60,000 nt of DNA, taken from the NCBI RefSeq assembly GCF_964355755.1, contig NC_092680.1, positions 14,859,001 through 14,919,000 of the forward strand, read 5' to 3'. Position 1 is the stretch's first letter; every line of letters starts with the position of its first letter. A program made the translations under genes and the position numbers. The notes beneath the pieces were generated by a model. That model was not told the origin of the DNA. It ran no database searches and saw only the letters and a list, made by a program, of their open reading frames with translations. Of this stretch, positions 1-11,733 are shown in pieces. The stretch is from Antedon mediterranea. Taxonomy: Eukaryota; Echinodermata; Crinoidea; Comatulida; Antedonidae.

Positions 1-160
1 AATTGAAATTGTTGTAGAATACGATAGGCGTCATTCTCAAAGAGTTGACTGTTTTATCTGAACACAATCCATTCTTACCATTTTAATGCATCTTCTAAAA
101 ATAATTGTTCTACAGGATATAGGTTACCAGGCACTGCAATGTAATAAAGATATAATAAAT

Positions 161-187
161 TGAGTGGCCAAGCGGTTAAGACAGGGC
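161..187 (+). repeat. tRNA-like SINE head fragment
   Basis: The segment contains GAGTGGCCAAGCGGTTAAGA, a pol III A-box in a tRNA-Leu-like setting. It matches the head of the SINE copy at 1431-1764. No B-box or body follows, so this is a truncated copy. Confidence 0.5.
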
Positions 188-1430
188 GTGTAACCATTTA
201 TGCACAAATGCTGTAAATCAAAAAATAGAATAAAGAAATTATCTTAATATTTAAAAGGATAAAGGAATTGTTATATATATACTGTATGTATTTTATATAA
301 CATTTGTCACATGAGAAGGGTCAAAACAAAAAATATAAAATCAGGAAAAGGGTAATTTGATGATTGCTAGTGTGTTCTATTTGGTTTAGACACTTGTAAT
401 TTGGTGATTTGCATGCTTCATTACTAATCCTTGCATCCTGGCTCAATACCAGGAATTTTCTCATGACACTGCTTTTATAAAGTTTAGAAATGTGTTTGTT
501 TCCCATCCTCTAATTGATGATTCATTTATGCTAGCTGCTTAATGCATGTTAAGATAAAAAACAATTTCTTTTGGTCAGTGTTTCATTGGTAATTCTGAAA
601 AACTACCTAGCAGACATTTGTAAACTGACTTGATGGAAAAACTACTCTAATTGTTGGACAAGATTTTAATAACTAAAGATTGAGTTGCAAATAATAAGGT
701 ATTTATCATAATTAATTGTATATTGATTGCTTTTACTTAGTTTATTTTAATTAAACTGATTTTGTGTGAAAATATTAATTAGTTTATAGCATGGCCACGT
801 CAGATAAACAATAGGCAATATCTCCTTGCTTATGGGTAGGAAAAACAGATTTTTATGTTTGCAGTTATATAAATTAAAATAAAATGTACTCGATTTACCT
901 ATACTACATTGGTATTGTAAAAAGTAGTTTCAACTTAACTGTTATTTTGTGTAAGGTTTTTACAAATAAAAACATAAGAATATCCACTATTTCCCATTGG
1001 AATGATTTTTTTCCAAGGATGTATTTGAAAAACATCTTCATGAGCACTAAGACAAATTCAGTGGCGTAACATAGAGTTTAAGGACGTTAACTGCCCCCAC
1101 CCTGGAGGCCTCGGCTGTTTTTAGTCCCCATAAAAGCTCTGGGGCCCTTGGGTTTAGCCAGTGAGCAATCATAGCTGTTACACTACTGGACAAATTGTGG
1201 TAGGTATATAATGAACAGACTATTTTTGACAGTGGGATTTAAGCTCTTCATGTGAGAGGGAAGCATTTTACTATAAATCAAGAACATGGATTCTTGTTCG
1301 TTTTCTGGCAGTGTACATGAATGCAACCCATGTCATTCATAGGTTTATTGACCAAACATGACACATGCTTTTTTTAGCTTGGCACTGCGGCAGTGTAAAA
1401 TATATAACTTATATATATATTGAAATATAT

Positions 1431-1764
1431 ATTTATACTGGGTAACCTCTTCAGTCAAAGACTGGTCTCCCAGAGGGCCCAGTTGGTGATCAGTGGCTGT
1501 GATGTACTAGTACACCGGGGTAACCCCCTACTCGTCTGGAAAGATGTACTACTGTAGGTTCTTTAAAGTGCACACGAGCTAGATGTGTACACTGGACCTA
1601 CGGTTTATAGTCCTTATCCGAGAAGACTCGTTCTACCACCAGAACCATGGAGTGAGTGAGCCTCGAACTCCTGCCGATGTTATGGCTACGTAATTACGGT
1701 TCCACTGTCTTAACCGCTCAGTCACTCACTCACTCTGCCTTAACCGCTCGGCCACTCACTCACT
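1431..1764 (-). repeat. tRNA-derived SINE, family A (longest copy, duplicated head)
   Basis: Read on the minus strand it starts with two tandem tRNA-Leu-like A-boxes (TGGCCGAGCGGTTAAGGC and TGACTGAGCGGTTAAGAC), then a B-box-like GAGTTCGAGGCTC, a body with CTTCTCGGATAAGGACTATA and GTGCACTTTAAAGAACCT, and a tail GACCAGTCTTTGACTGAAGA before CCCAGTATAAAT. Related copies lie at 21905-22140, 36955-37221 and 54411-54576, with a tail-only piece at 53508-53562. The shared body over different lengths shows a real dispersed family. Confidence 0.75.
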
Positions 1765-1926
1765 ATTTGTGAGGTGTACCAAGTATTTAGGGGGCATTTC
1801 TAATAAAAGACAGTTATCTGAAATCTAGCCTAATTTAGGTCTGAAGCATGGATTATATTATTCTATAATTTTATGATATTTTGCCACTGGCAAAGAAAAT
1901 AATTCAATACAAATTACTATTGCAGG

Positions 1927-3780
1927 ATGGCTAGCAACGATTTAAGTCTACTTGGAGATATTGATGAAAATGTTCTAAAATGTTCCGTATGTAATGGAAG
2001 ATTAGAAGACCCAAAATCACTTAGCTGCTCTCACAGCTTCTGTCTGAAGTGTTTGGAGAAATGGGTTCAAACCAATGGGAAATTAACATGTCCTATTTGC
2101 CGCAAACTTGACTCCATTCCAGAAGGAGGGCTTGAAAAACTTGCAGAAAATTTATTTCTCAATTACCTTTTGGAAACTATACAACAACATGAAAAGAATG
2201 ATGAGATGAAATGCATATGTGAATCAGCAGAACAAGCAACACACTACTGTAAGCAGTGCAGGCATTATTTGTGTTATGAATGCAGTAATCATCATAAAAA
2301 GTTGCCAATAACAGCCAATCACATGCTGTTTGCTGTAGAAGAGCAATTGATGACAGAAAAAAGTAAATCTGCAACTTTAGACACACCAATGTGCTTCTTT
2401 CACACAAAACCATTAGAAATGTACTGCATAAAATGTAAAGTACCCATATGTATAGAATGCACTGAAATGAAACATGAAGCAGGGGACGGTAAACATGAAC
2501 TAATTAACATTGCAACAGCATTCAAAACGTTTGAAACTCAAACTTCAGTAGAATTAAAGAAAGATGCCAATGAATCCTTTGAAAAAATAGAAAATGCACT
2601 CAAAGTAGTTACAAAGAATGCTAAAGAACTGGAAGACAGTAAAGAAACAAGTCTTAGAGATATTGATAACAAAGTTCAAGATATACTAAAAATAATCAAG
2701 AAAAAGGGAGATGAACTGAAAAAAAAAGTTGAAACATTTTATGAAAATGAAAAGAAAGCTAATGATGTACTAATGACAAGATTAAGAACAATCAATTTGA
2801 GTTTCCTAAATCGGTTATTAACGAGCAAGGCAGCGCCTAATATTGAATCAAGTGAGATTGTATTAAACAAACTAAAAGATGAGATTAATAATTATGAAAA
2901 AATCCATCAAGACAGTAAACAAATTGCCTTTATTCAAAACAATCTAATTGATTATATACAGAGAAATAACATTGGAAATGTTACATTAAGACCACTTACT
3001 ATCAAATTAAAGAAACATCCTTTTGGAGTAGCAAAGTGTGATGATGATTGCTTGCTGGTTTCATTTTACACAAATACAATTTACAAGTACAAGCTATCAG
3101 GAAAATATATAAGTAATATTACATTACCAGAAGGTGTGAAAGTGGAAGGACTGTACAAAATGAGGAATGGCAACATAGTATTTAGCGATGAAGGTAATAG
3201 ATGCATACAAGTATGTGATAACAATGGTCATGTGATCAGATCCATTGGTAAAGGTGTATTTTCATGTGGCATTCACAAAGATGAGTCGCTTAATGTTCTG
3301 TACGTAGCAGATATGATTGGGTGTGTTCTTATATTTGACATTAATAGTGGTAAGCAGTTGAACAAAATACAAATGCAAAAGAGTATACAGTATATTAATG
3401 GTCAACAAGTTCGCTCTCTCAGCTACTATGATGTCACTCTTTCAAAAACTGGGAAAATACTTGTAGCAGATCAAAAGCAAAGTCAAGTATTATTGTATGA
3501 CAATAAGGACAAGTCGATCAAAATACTCATCAATAAAGGAGACCTAAATGGTTCGGTGAATAAGCCAAGAGGAGTTGTAGTTGACGACGATGACAACATC
3601 ATCGTAGCAAGTTGCAACAAACTGCAACTATTCAGTAGTGATGGAAAATTTATCAGAAGAATTGATCAACAAGATGATGGAATTAATGATCCACGTCAGT
3701 TATGTATTATTTCACATAACCCATGTAAGGTTGCTGTAGTTAGTTATGGTGACCGCACAATTAAAACATTCAATTACTAA
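1927..3780 (+). CDS. TRIM-family RING/B-box/coiled-coil protein with C-terminal NHL-like propeller
   Basis: Uninterrupted 617-residue reading frame. Seen: a C3HC4 RING at residues 19-58 (C19, C22, C34, H36, C39, C42, C55, C58), a first B-box around 95-135, a second B-box around 156-190, a Lys/Glu-rich coiled coil at about 200-345 and a C-terminal half (355-617) of repeated beta-strand patterns like an NHL/six-bladed propeller. The family acts as RING E3 ubiquitin ligases; many invertebrate members are expanded and implicated in innate immunity or RNA regulation. No filamin domain is visible, so it is closer in layout to TRIM56-like proteins than to TRIM2/3/71. A pyrimidine-poor but usable acceptor (ATTGCAG) ends one base before the ATG, so a spliced 5' UTR exon is possible. 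AATAAA follows at about 4098. The gene lies antisense inside a large YTHDC2 intron. Family assignment is firm; the orthologue is not determined. Confidence 0.93.
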   Translation: MASNDLSLLGDIDENVLKCSVCNGRLEDPKSLSCSHSFCLKCLEKWVQTNGKLTCPICRKLDSIPEGGLEKLAENLFLNYLLETIQQHEKNDEMKCICESAEQATHYCKQCRHYLCYECSNHHKKLPITANHMLFAVEEQLMTEKSKSATLDTPMCFFHTKPLEMYCIKCKVPICIECTEMKHEAGDGKHELINIATAFKTFETQTSVELKKDANESFEKIENALKVVTKNAKELEDSKETSLRDIDNKVQDILKIIKKKGDELKKKVETFYENEKKANDVLMTRLRTINLSFLNRLLTSKAAPNIESSEIVLNKLKDEINNYEKIHQDSKQIAFIQNNLIDYIQRNNIGNVTLRPLTIKLKKHPFGVAKCDDDCLLVSFYTNTIYKYKLSGKYISNITLPEGVKVEGLYKMRNGNIVFSDEGNRCIQVCDNNGHVIRSIGKGVFSCGIHKDESLNVLYVADMIGCVLIFDINSGKQLNKIQMQKSIQYINGQQVRSLSYYDVTLSKTGKILVADQKQSQVLLYDNKDKSIKILINKGDLNGSVNKPRGVVVDDDDNIIVASCNKLQLFSSDGKFIRRIDQQDDGINDPRQLCIISHNPCKVAVVSYGDRTIKTFNY

Positions 3781-4544
3781 AGACTACTTCAATATGACTA
3801 TTCCACTGAGTTAGTTTATTTTGAGTTTTACTTGACCATGACCTTTGACTTAACAAACGTTAATTTTTTTATGCCAAGCTTTACCCGCCCACCCAGTTTG
3901 AAGAATTTACCCAATTTTTAAATTTTACCATGACCTTTTACATCAGATGAATTTGGTTGGCGCCCTCCTTAAGATCATACTCTGTCCGCATGCTTGTTTT
4001 CCCCAATTTTAGCCTAACCTTTGATCTTGATGATGCAAAATCGCTTATTCTTAAACTGTGCATCCACCAAGTTTGAAGACTGTGCGACTCCTATTCTCTA
4101 AATAAAGCCGGACGGAGAGACAGACACGTAGAGCTTTGGTGAATTATACTATTATAATCGAATTGTAACCATAGTCCACACTGTAATGTGTAACTTGTTT
4201 ATAAGTTGTAGTGTAACCGCAAGATAAAATATTGTTATTCTATTGTTTAATCTAATCGGCCAATATCCATACTGTAAAGCTTCATTATTTTTATTTCAGA
4301 ACATTGTCTTTCACAGGTTTTAATTTTATAATTTTACCATGCTCAAAATAGTGGAAAAAACTAAGTAATTGCAATTGTTTTTTCAATGTAATTATTGGGT
4401 GGTATTCAAACCCATGACCTCCAGATCACTAGCTTTCCATTAATTTATATGCTTCTAGACCACCAAAATTGCACTGCATGCTAGGGTTAGATTAAAATGT
4501 TAAACTATTTTATACTCTAAATCAATAAAGTAAATATAAATTAC
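3781..4544. other. TRIM 3' flank within YTHDC2 intron
   Basis: Contains the TRIM 3' UTR, with AATAAA at about 4098 as the likely poly(A) signal, then AT-rich intron sequence and a tRNA-like relic at 4385-4485. No coding exon recognised. Confidence 0.5.
4385..4485 (-). repeat. tRNA-derived SINE relic
   Basis: Minus strand shows an A-box-like TTGGTGGTCTAGAAGC and, about 50 bases on, a B-box-like GGGTTTGAATACC. The spacing suits a tRNA-derived pol III promoter, but the body is not recognisable, so assignment is tentative. Confidence 0.4.
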
Positions 4545-7500
4545 CTTGGATAACAGGACAGGCGTTGAAGTACTTAACAAATAAATTGATGTCCAATGCA
4601 GCGCTCATTAGTATCAGCTTTAGGTTGCGATACCTGGCAAGAAGATCTCTTAAACTAATTAACAAGAAATCACTAAATCGGTCTCTTTCATGAATTTCAT
4701 CCTAAAAATACAATAATAATAATAATCAGCTTTTAATAGTGGAGGTCAAAATGTTGTTTTTAAGTAAGCAAACACAAAACAAAAAGGCATGTATAAGATA
4801 CTAGAAACGTTAAGCACAAATCTTATTTTGGTTTTTTTAACTTAAAGACACCTTCCCTACAATTTGTGACGTTTTGTAAAAATAATACATATATATTACT
4901 TTAAAAACATTAAATCAGGCCATTCCTTGTCTTAAATGTACGTTTAAGGTGAATTATGATAAAAAGACAATGCACTACCTAAGTAGCTCGCAGCGAATGA
5001 CCTCTCGTGGACGGTCTTTAGGCCTAGCCTAGCTAGGCTTAGTTTCGTAGGCCTAGCTGGTAAACATCGGTAACGTACAAACATCGTACGCTAGCTATAT
5101 ACCTAGCCTGACGTTGTATAGTTGCTGCACTAATTGTCTTTCTATTTTTTCCAGACTCCGCGTTGATACAAGTTGGGGAAAACCGTTTTCGTTGAAAATT
5201 TAGGAGTCTTCCATCTGTTTTGGCCTCACGATCGATCGAAAAGTGGGTGAATTACACAAGAAAAACAAAAATATCAATCCGCGCAAAATGCATTTTGGGA
5301 TTTATAGCGGGCCGCTATAATTATTAGAATCGACTTATTTTTCACATTTTTAACCATTTAGAGACGAAAAAAGTTATTGCAATAGGACCATATAGTATTA
5401 TTTTTACATTAAATATAGTTTCTGATCTTAAATTAGATCTAAAAAACGTAGGGAAGGTGTCTTTAATATATTTAATTACGTAGATTTATAATTATTAAAG
5501 ATATATTATTCTCCTGTAAAAATAATTTTTGTTGTTGAATATGTCATAATAGTTATTCACTTTGACCAAAAAATGGATCGAAAAAAAAAATATTTATCTA
5601 AAAAAACTGTAATTTAAAGCAAAAAATAGTTGAATTGGCTGACAGCCAATGGTTTTTTTTTGTGTTGAAATTAACTGTTTGTTTTGTTTTTTCCTATAAG
5701 TGAAAACATTGCTTTTTCTGGGGTTTTTTTCTGTCGAATTGATTAACTTGATTAAAACTTAAAAACCTTTTTTTTCATGTTTTTGGATCATTAAGATGAA
5801 AATAACAAACAATGTGTAAAAATGTTTAATATTAATTACCACAATGACATGAGTAACTGACTTGAGGGAATGATTTCCACCCATAAGTGTACGTAACAAT
5901 ACCCCATTGGTACAGAAAGTCAACAGTGTTCGAGGTGATGTCCTGAAACAAAAATAATAATTATCAGGATAAAATGTGGTCATCTACTTTTTAGATTAAA
6001 TAATACACTAAGCTACTGGTAAAATGACAATTGAAATTGGGAACATTATCTTTCAATGCAATACAAATCTAAAACACTATAGACTATATGGATAAAACCA
6101 AGAAAACCATGAATGATGTTAAAAAATGTGTAAATATTGGAGGTCCGGCTCGATCATCGTTATCATTATTTCAACTCAATGCAACTCAACGATAGGGGGC
6201 ACAATTGATGGAAAATAACTATGTTTAAGTCTTACAAATGCAAATCAAAACAGAACACACCCAACAATTCGAAGGAAGATAAACAACTTATCAGCTTTTA
6301 TCAGGTGTGAAGTGTGCCTGTATCGCAACATATATTTGGTGATTTCCCTAATCTACAAATAGACGTCGACGCGGTAGCACGTTTGTGTCTAAACTGTCAA
6401 ACTGTTTTCCAGCGGGTGTGTTTAGTAGCAAACAGACTTGTTAACCAATCCTATGAATGTAGGTTTAAATCTTTCCTTTTCAGTACTAATTTTTCACAAA
6501 GATAGAGTTTAGTTACAACTCACAATCTAGGACCTACAAATAGTTACATCAATTAATTATGTCAGTTAATTGAGACACGATTCTTTGGTCAACTGATTGA
6601 CACAGTTTTGACGGATTCTATGTTCAAACCAACAGCACAATATGCATGCGGTTGTATGTTATTGCAAATTGAAACCTCGTCATAGGCTGGATTTGAAGCA
6701 TTTTAAAATAATACCTGCTCTCTAATCGGATCTGATAGCCAACAGTCTGACCAATCTTCTCCCCTCTCTCAATGGCAACTCTCTCTGCAACAGATAAAGC
6801 TGATAATCGTCTTGGTTGTGTGCAGATGATTCTACAGTTGCGACCAGTGCTGTGATGACTGTCCAGAATGTACTGAGGTATCTTTGAATGTAATGTTAAA
6901 TAAATATGTGAATAACCATTAACTTTAAAAGCAAGGAATTTTATATTTGGAACAAGTTACTAGTTTTTTTTTTTTTTATTTCATACGCATCCAAAAATTG
7001 CCAATTACAGGATGGACAAAGTATTTCAAAATTTATCATGCATACAGTATAAACTACGTCTCATTTGAGGCTTAGGGGGGAGTGGAGTTGAAAGAGTTTT
7101 GAGTTAAAATGCTAGCACTACTGTAGGTCACTATTGAAATCTGGACCTTGGGATTGGAAGGCAAGCATGTTAACTAACCACCAAGCTCCAGCTCTACTAC
7201 AATGCTTAAATTAAATTTAAGTCGGTGATTGGTCAATCCATAAACAAGATTAATTTTTAAAAAGACCTTTCTCTTTAAGATTCTCACCCATCCAAGCCCT
7301 TGTTCACGTAAAGTATTAATTTATTTGAATAAATTATCATTTTCATAATTCTATTGTGAGTAATTTAAAACAGCGTGCACCACGTTTCTACATGTTCATT
7401 TTTCTTCCAAATCTTACATCTTTTTGCTTAAATCATTATCTTCCGAAATTGTCATTCTTCATGTTTGATTTTCATAAGGTCTACCAATTGTTTATAATTT

Positions 7501-10500
7501 TTAAGATGACGAATAAATAATAAATGTTGTTGTATTATGCCAATAAAAAGGACTCTAGGCCAAAATATAAATAAAATAGAGGGCAAAAAATGAAAAAACT
7601 GAAACATTACACAAATAAACAAACCTGAGTTGTCTTGCCTGAGCCAGTATCACCAGCAATCAGCATCACTTGACTACTCTCAATTGTTGCCAATATTTCA
7701 GTCTTCTTTGCAAACACTGGCAATGTTTGTCTAAACGCATCAAGATCTGAGGCAGAACGCTTTGCTGGAATTTGTGGAATACCGTTGTTTAATCTTCCAG
7801 TTGTTTTGTTTACCTCTCTGAAATGTTGTCCTGTTTAATTAAAAAGAAAAGCATAAGTTAGTAAATTGTTAATTACCAGGGTCGCAAGTTGGAAAAACTA
7901 AATTTCGGGTAAACAATAGAGGACCTACTACAATAATTTAACATTAAATAGAGGGTGCTATACAAGCTAATATTAAATTATACAAAAAATCTCGAGCATA
8001 CATCATCTGTACTTGTATTTTAGAAAACACAGACTAATTTAAATCACTTACCATTTTCTCCAGTCAGTTTGCCTCTTTCAACTCTGGGAAACAGGTCCTG
8101 CTTTTCTCGAACAGTAACTGGGAATCTCTGGAGTAGATTTTTACACTCTTGATGTGATTCACGGCTGATTTGGAAAACTGATATACTACCAGAGGTAGAT
8201 GTTAAATCTTTCTTGAACAAAGATAGGAAACGATTGGTGCCTTTGCTGCAGTGGTAAGAAATGATTATAAGTTATTGTAACAAGGAAGTGAAAGTCAACA
8301 CACATTGATGAAGCCTCAAAAGTGGTGTTGATAGTGAAAGTCAACACACATTGATGAAGCCTTAAAAGTGGTGTTGATAGTGAAAGTCAACACACATTGA
8401 TGAAGCCTCAAAAGTGGTGTGGATAGTGAAAGTCAACACACATTGATGAAGCCTCAAAAGTGGTGTTGATAGTGAAAGTCAACACACATTGATGAAGCCT
8501 CAAAAGTGGTGTGGATAGTGAAAGTCAACACACATTGATGAAGCCTTAAAAGTGGTGTTGATAGTGAAAGTCAACACACATTGATGAAGCCTCAAAAGTG
8601 GTGTTGATAGTGAAAGTCAACACACATTGATGAAGCCTCAAAAGTGGTGTTGATAGTGAAAGTCAACACACATTGATGAAGCCTCAAAAGTGGTGTTGAT
8701 AGTGAAAGTCAACACACATTGATGAAGCCTCAAAAGTGGTGTTGATAGTGAAAGTCAACACACATTGATGAAGCATCAAAAGTGGTGTTGATAGTGAAAG
8801 TCAACACACATTGATGAAGCCTCAAAAGTGGTGTTGATAGTGAAAGTCAACACACATTGATGAAGCCTTAAAAGTGGTGTTGATAGTGAAAGTCAACACA
8901 CATTGATGAAGCCTTAAAAGTGGTGTTGATAGTGAAAGTCAACACACATTGATGAAGCCTCAAAAGTGGTGTTGATAGTGAGAGTCAACACACATTGATG
9001 AAGCCTCAAAAGTGGTGTTGATAGTGAAAGTCAACACACATTGATGAAGCCTCAAAAGTGGTGTTGATAGTGAAAGTCAACGAACACACATTGATGAAGC
9101 CTCAAAAGTGGTGTTGATAGTGAAAGTCAACACACATTGATGAAGCCTCAAAAGTGGTGTTGATAGTGAAAGTCAACGAACACACATTGATGAAGCCTCA
9201 AAAGTGGTGTGGATAGTGAAAGTCAACACACATTGATGAAGCCTCAAAAGTGGTGTTGATAGTGAAAGTCAACACACATTGATGAAGCCTCAAAAGTGGT
9301 GTTGATAGTGAAAGTCAACACACATTGATGAAGCCTCAAAAGTGGTGTTGATAGTGAAAGTCAACACACATTGATGAAGCCTCAAAAGTGGTGTTGATAG
9401 TGAAAGTCAACACACATTGATGAAGCCTCAAAAGTGGTGTTGATAGTGAGAGTCAACACACATTGATGAAGCCTCAAAAGTGGTGTTGATAGTGAAAGTC
9501 AACACACATTGATGAAGCCTCAAAAGTGGTGTTGATAGTGAAAGTCAACACACATTGATGAAGCCTCAAAAGTGGTGTTGATAGTGAAAGTCAACACACA
9601 TTGATGAAGCCTCAAAAGTGGTGTTGATAGTGAGAGTCAACACACATTGATGAAGCCTCAAAAGTGGTGTTGATAGTGAGAGTCAACACACATTGATGAA
9701 GCCTCAAAAGTGGTGTTGATAGTGAAAGTCAACACACATTGATGAAGCCTCAAAAGTGGTGTTGATAGTGAAAGTCAACACACATTGATGAAGCCTCAAA
9801 AGTGGTGTTGATAGTGAGAGTCAACACACATTGATGAAGCCTCAAAAGTGGTGTTGATAGTGAAAGTCAACACACATTGATGAAGCCTCAAAAGTGGTGT
9901 TGATTGTGCTGCTCACAACACAGGGCCTTTCGGCCTTTGAGGGAAGAACAGAAAAAGGCCTTGAATGCCATTCCACGATAGTGGTATCATCCATGAGCCG
10001 CACCATTTCTTTTTCACCAGATGTTGCAATATTATTATCACGAGCACGAGGACATACTATTGTCAGAGAACAGAGAAGTACAATTATTTTTCGGCCTATC
10101 ATCAGTTTTAAACTGCAATTTTCGGTCAGTCTATTGTATGATGGGAGAATCGGAATCAAGCCTTAGAATGAGATAGAATAACCAGCAACCTGTTTTCATG
10201 ATGTGATCTAGTATAGGGGCACACCAGTACTGAACTGAAATAGCTTCTTCCGAACCACTTTGTTCAGCTTTTTTTAATGACCAACAACAGCAACTTAAAT
10301 CTAATTAGGAAGTCTCATTCACAATTTTCAATATAAATGTTCACTTGCTACCAACTTACCCTTTACTTTTGGATTTCAATCCAAGTTCTTGAGCTAATCG
10401 GTGTATATATGCTCTTTCAGTAGATGTCAATGAAGAGGGGAATTCCAACACTACAGTTAAAAAACAAAACGACTTTTATATTGATATTTTACAAATATGT

Positions 10501-11733
10501 AGTACAAAATACTATAACTATACCGTCTGTTGTAGAACATGATGGGCAAGTTGAACGAAAAACAGTTGAACCTTCCGTACCCGGCCACCCGAAAAATTTG
10601 TATTGACTCTACAGAACTAAAATACAATTTTCGTACTTATTGTGCTTTATATATTAGCTTTATTTCAAAGTGGTTTTAAAAACATTTCAGTGAAGAACAT
10701 TCCTGTGTTTTTGAGAAAACTGCACATACTGTACTTTGACCGACCATTTTCATGATAAAAGCTTCTAATATTTGTCTGAAAATCATAAATAATACTAAAC
10801 GTCCTGATCATAAACAATAAAATACAATTATCTGGAGAATTTAGAGGCCTGTTGCATTTAAGAACGCCGAAAATATCGTGCATAGCCATAATACGTGATT
10901 TTGGCCCTCTATCGGCAGAATAGGCTATCAAATGGCAAATTATCAAAACCTTTGAAATAAAAATAAAATGAATAAAAATGAACACACACAAACAACACGA
11001 TTCCAAATGGTTTTATAATTGTTGAACATGAAAACAACTTAACAATTCGTGTTGCTGCAGCAATGTATTTTTCATCGATTTATGTTAAACTTTTTTATTT
11101 TATCTATAGTGTATGTATCAAATAATTAATGCACCATAAAAAACATCCAAAATAATATAATTTGGCATTTTATACTTTCATTACTGTTTGCATGCATCAT
11201 CTAATTCACACAGCACAATTTTTCTTAGCGTCTTTTATTTTTGCAAAGTCTAAACAGTCAAAAGTAAAGTATAAAGTTCCATATCTAGTATTGCTTTCAT
11301 TTTTTGTCTACAATATTTCAAAGTGAAGGGATAGTGTATAACAAAATCAATGGCCGTAAATACAGTAGTTCCGAATTTTATTATTTTAATAATTTGTCAA
11401 AGAACTTTTATCAGAGTGCGCTTTTATTATGCCTAGGGGACAAAATTGGCCACTATGTATTCAATTATTCTTACTACAAAAAAAAGATAAAAACATAATA
11501 GATTTTCAGTTATTGTTAATTTGTGGGGTACAATTTTCCACATTGCACTATGCCTATCATTTCAAATGATGTACAGCTTCATTTGAATTGACTGTAAAAT
11601 GTTTATTTTGTTTACCAGTTTGAGATTCATCATATCTGAATTCTTCGACTGAAGCACCAACTCCAATCCTAAGAGATTCTTCTACACAAATTGGTTTCTG
11701 TCTCCAGCTTTCTTTCTTTTTAGTTTTATACAT
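4545..11733 (-). CDS. YTHDC2: YTHDC2-like DEAH-box RNA helicase, 5' part (7 exons, incomplete at left edge)
   Basis: Coding exons in transcript order: 11616-11733 (ATG at 11733-11731; exon acceptor at 11745), 10360-10450, 8052-8245, 7625-7830, 6715-6881, 5840-5942, 4545-4701. All junctions are GT..AG and keep frame, giving 345 codons plus one base. Seen: an R3H-type segment ([20 protein letters not shown], ending [14 protein letters not shown]), Walker [11 protein letters not shown], motif Ia [24 protein letters not shown], motif [16 protein letters not shown] and motif [10 protein letters not shown]. The R3H plus DEAH/DEVH helicase order and these motifs match YTHDC2, a 3'-5' RNA helicase and m6A reader needed for the switch from mitosis to meiosis in germ cells. 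The ankyrin, HA2/OB and YTH parts must lie left of the window, beyond an intron of at least 4.5 kb. The first codon is uncertain: the frame is open upstream to the acceptor, so a further 5' coding exon is possible. Confidence 0.9.
4842..5466. mobile_element. MITE-like element with 19-bp terminal inverted repeats and TTAA ends
   Basis: Begins TTAAAGACACCTTCCCTAC and ends with its exact reverse complement, 625 bp in total. Both ends coincide with TTAA, the target duplicated by piggyBac-type transposases. No transposase frame is present, so it is non-autonomous. A similar internal stretch (AAAACATTAAACCAGGTCAT) recurs near 58577-58610. It lies in a YTHDC2 intron directly left of a second TTAA element. 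Confidence 0.7.
5495..5794 (+). mobile_element. MITE-like element, TTAA family 2 (degraded copy)
   Basis: Starts TTAAAGATATATTATTCTCC and carries the internal segments CACTTTGACCAAAAAATGGA and ACTGTAATTTAAAGC found in the intact copy at 25743-26082. The right end (TTTTTGGATCATTAAGA) is degraded. Confidence 0.6.
6957..7205 (-). repeat. tRNA-derived SINE relic with poly(A) tail
   Basis: On the minus strand the right end has an A-box-like GCTTGGTGGTTAGTTAACAT, a weak B-box, a body, and a terminal AAATAAAAAAAAAAAAAA tract at about 6965-6980. The head resembles the SINE at 19737-19938. It sits in a YTHDC2 intron. Confidence 0.5.
8286..9903. repeat. 46-bp minisatellite, about 35 copies
   Basis: Very uniform tandem array; each unit contains GTCAACACACATTGATGAAG followed by CCTCAAAAGTGGTGTTGATA and GTGAAA. 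Variants are mostly single-base (GTGTGGATAG, CCTTAAAAG, GTGAGAG) plus two 4-bp insertions (CAACGAACACAC). It fills most of the YTHDC2 intron between 8245 and 10360. The uniformity suggests recent expansion or homogenisation, and the copy number is likely variable between individuals. Confidence 0.97.
9904..10166. other. Stretch open on both strands beside the minisatellite, unassigned
   Basis: A GC-richer segment open for about 90 codons on plus (9894-10166) and 105 on minus (9842-10159). The minus frame starts outside and runs into the minisatellite. I recognise no family in either translation, and there are no convincing splice sites joining it to YTHDC2. It may be a fragment of a mobile element. 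Listed because the composition differs from the surrounding intron. Confidence 0.25.

Larger units (their letters stand above)
1..1926. other. Non-coding stretch, probably YTHDC2 intron, with SINE pieces
   Basis: No coding exon recognised on either strand; the short open frames here are AT-rich and look random. It holds a tRNA-like SINE head at about 161-187 and a longer SINE at 1431-1764. The first 5' UTR exon of the TRIM gene may also lie here but cannot be pinned down. Because the left-most YTHDC2 exon ends at 4545 with a good donor, this stretch is most likely inside that intron. Confidence 0.5.

Noticed and set aside
8286-9903. CRISPR-like array
   Set aside because: Direct tandem repeat without unique spacers, within an intron of an animal gene; it is a minisatellite.
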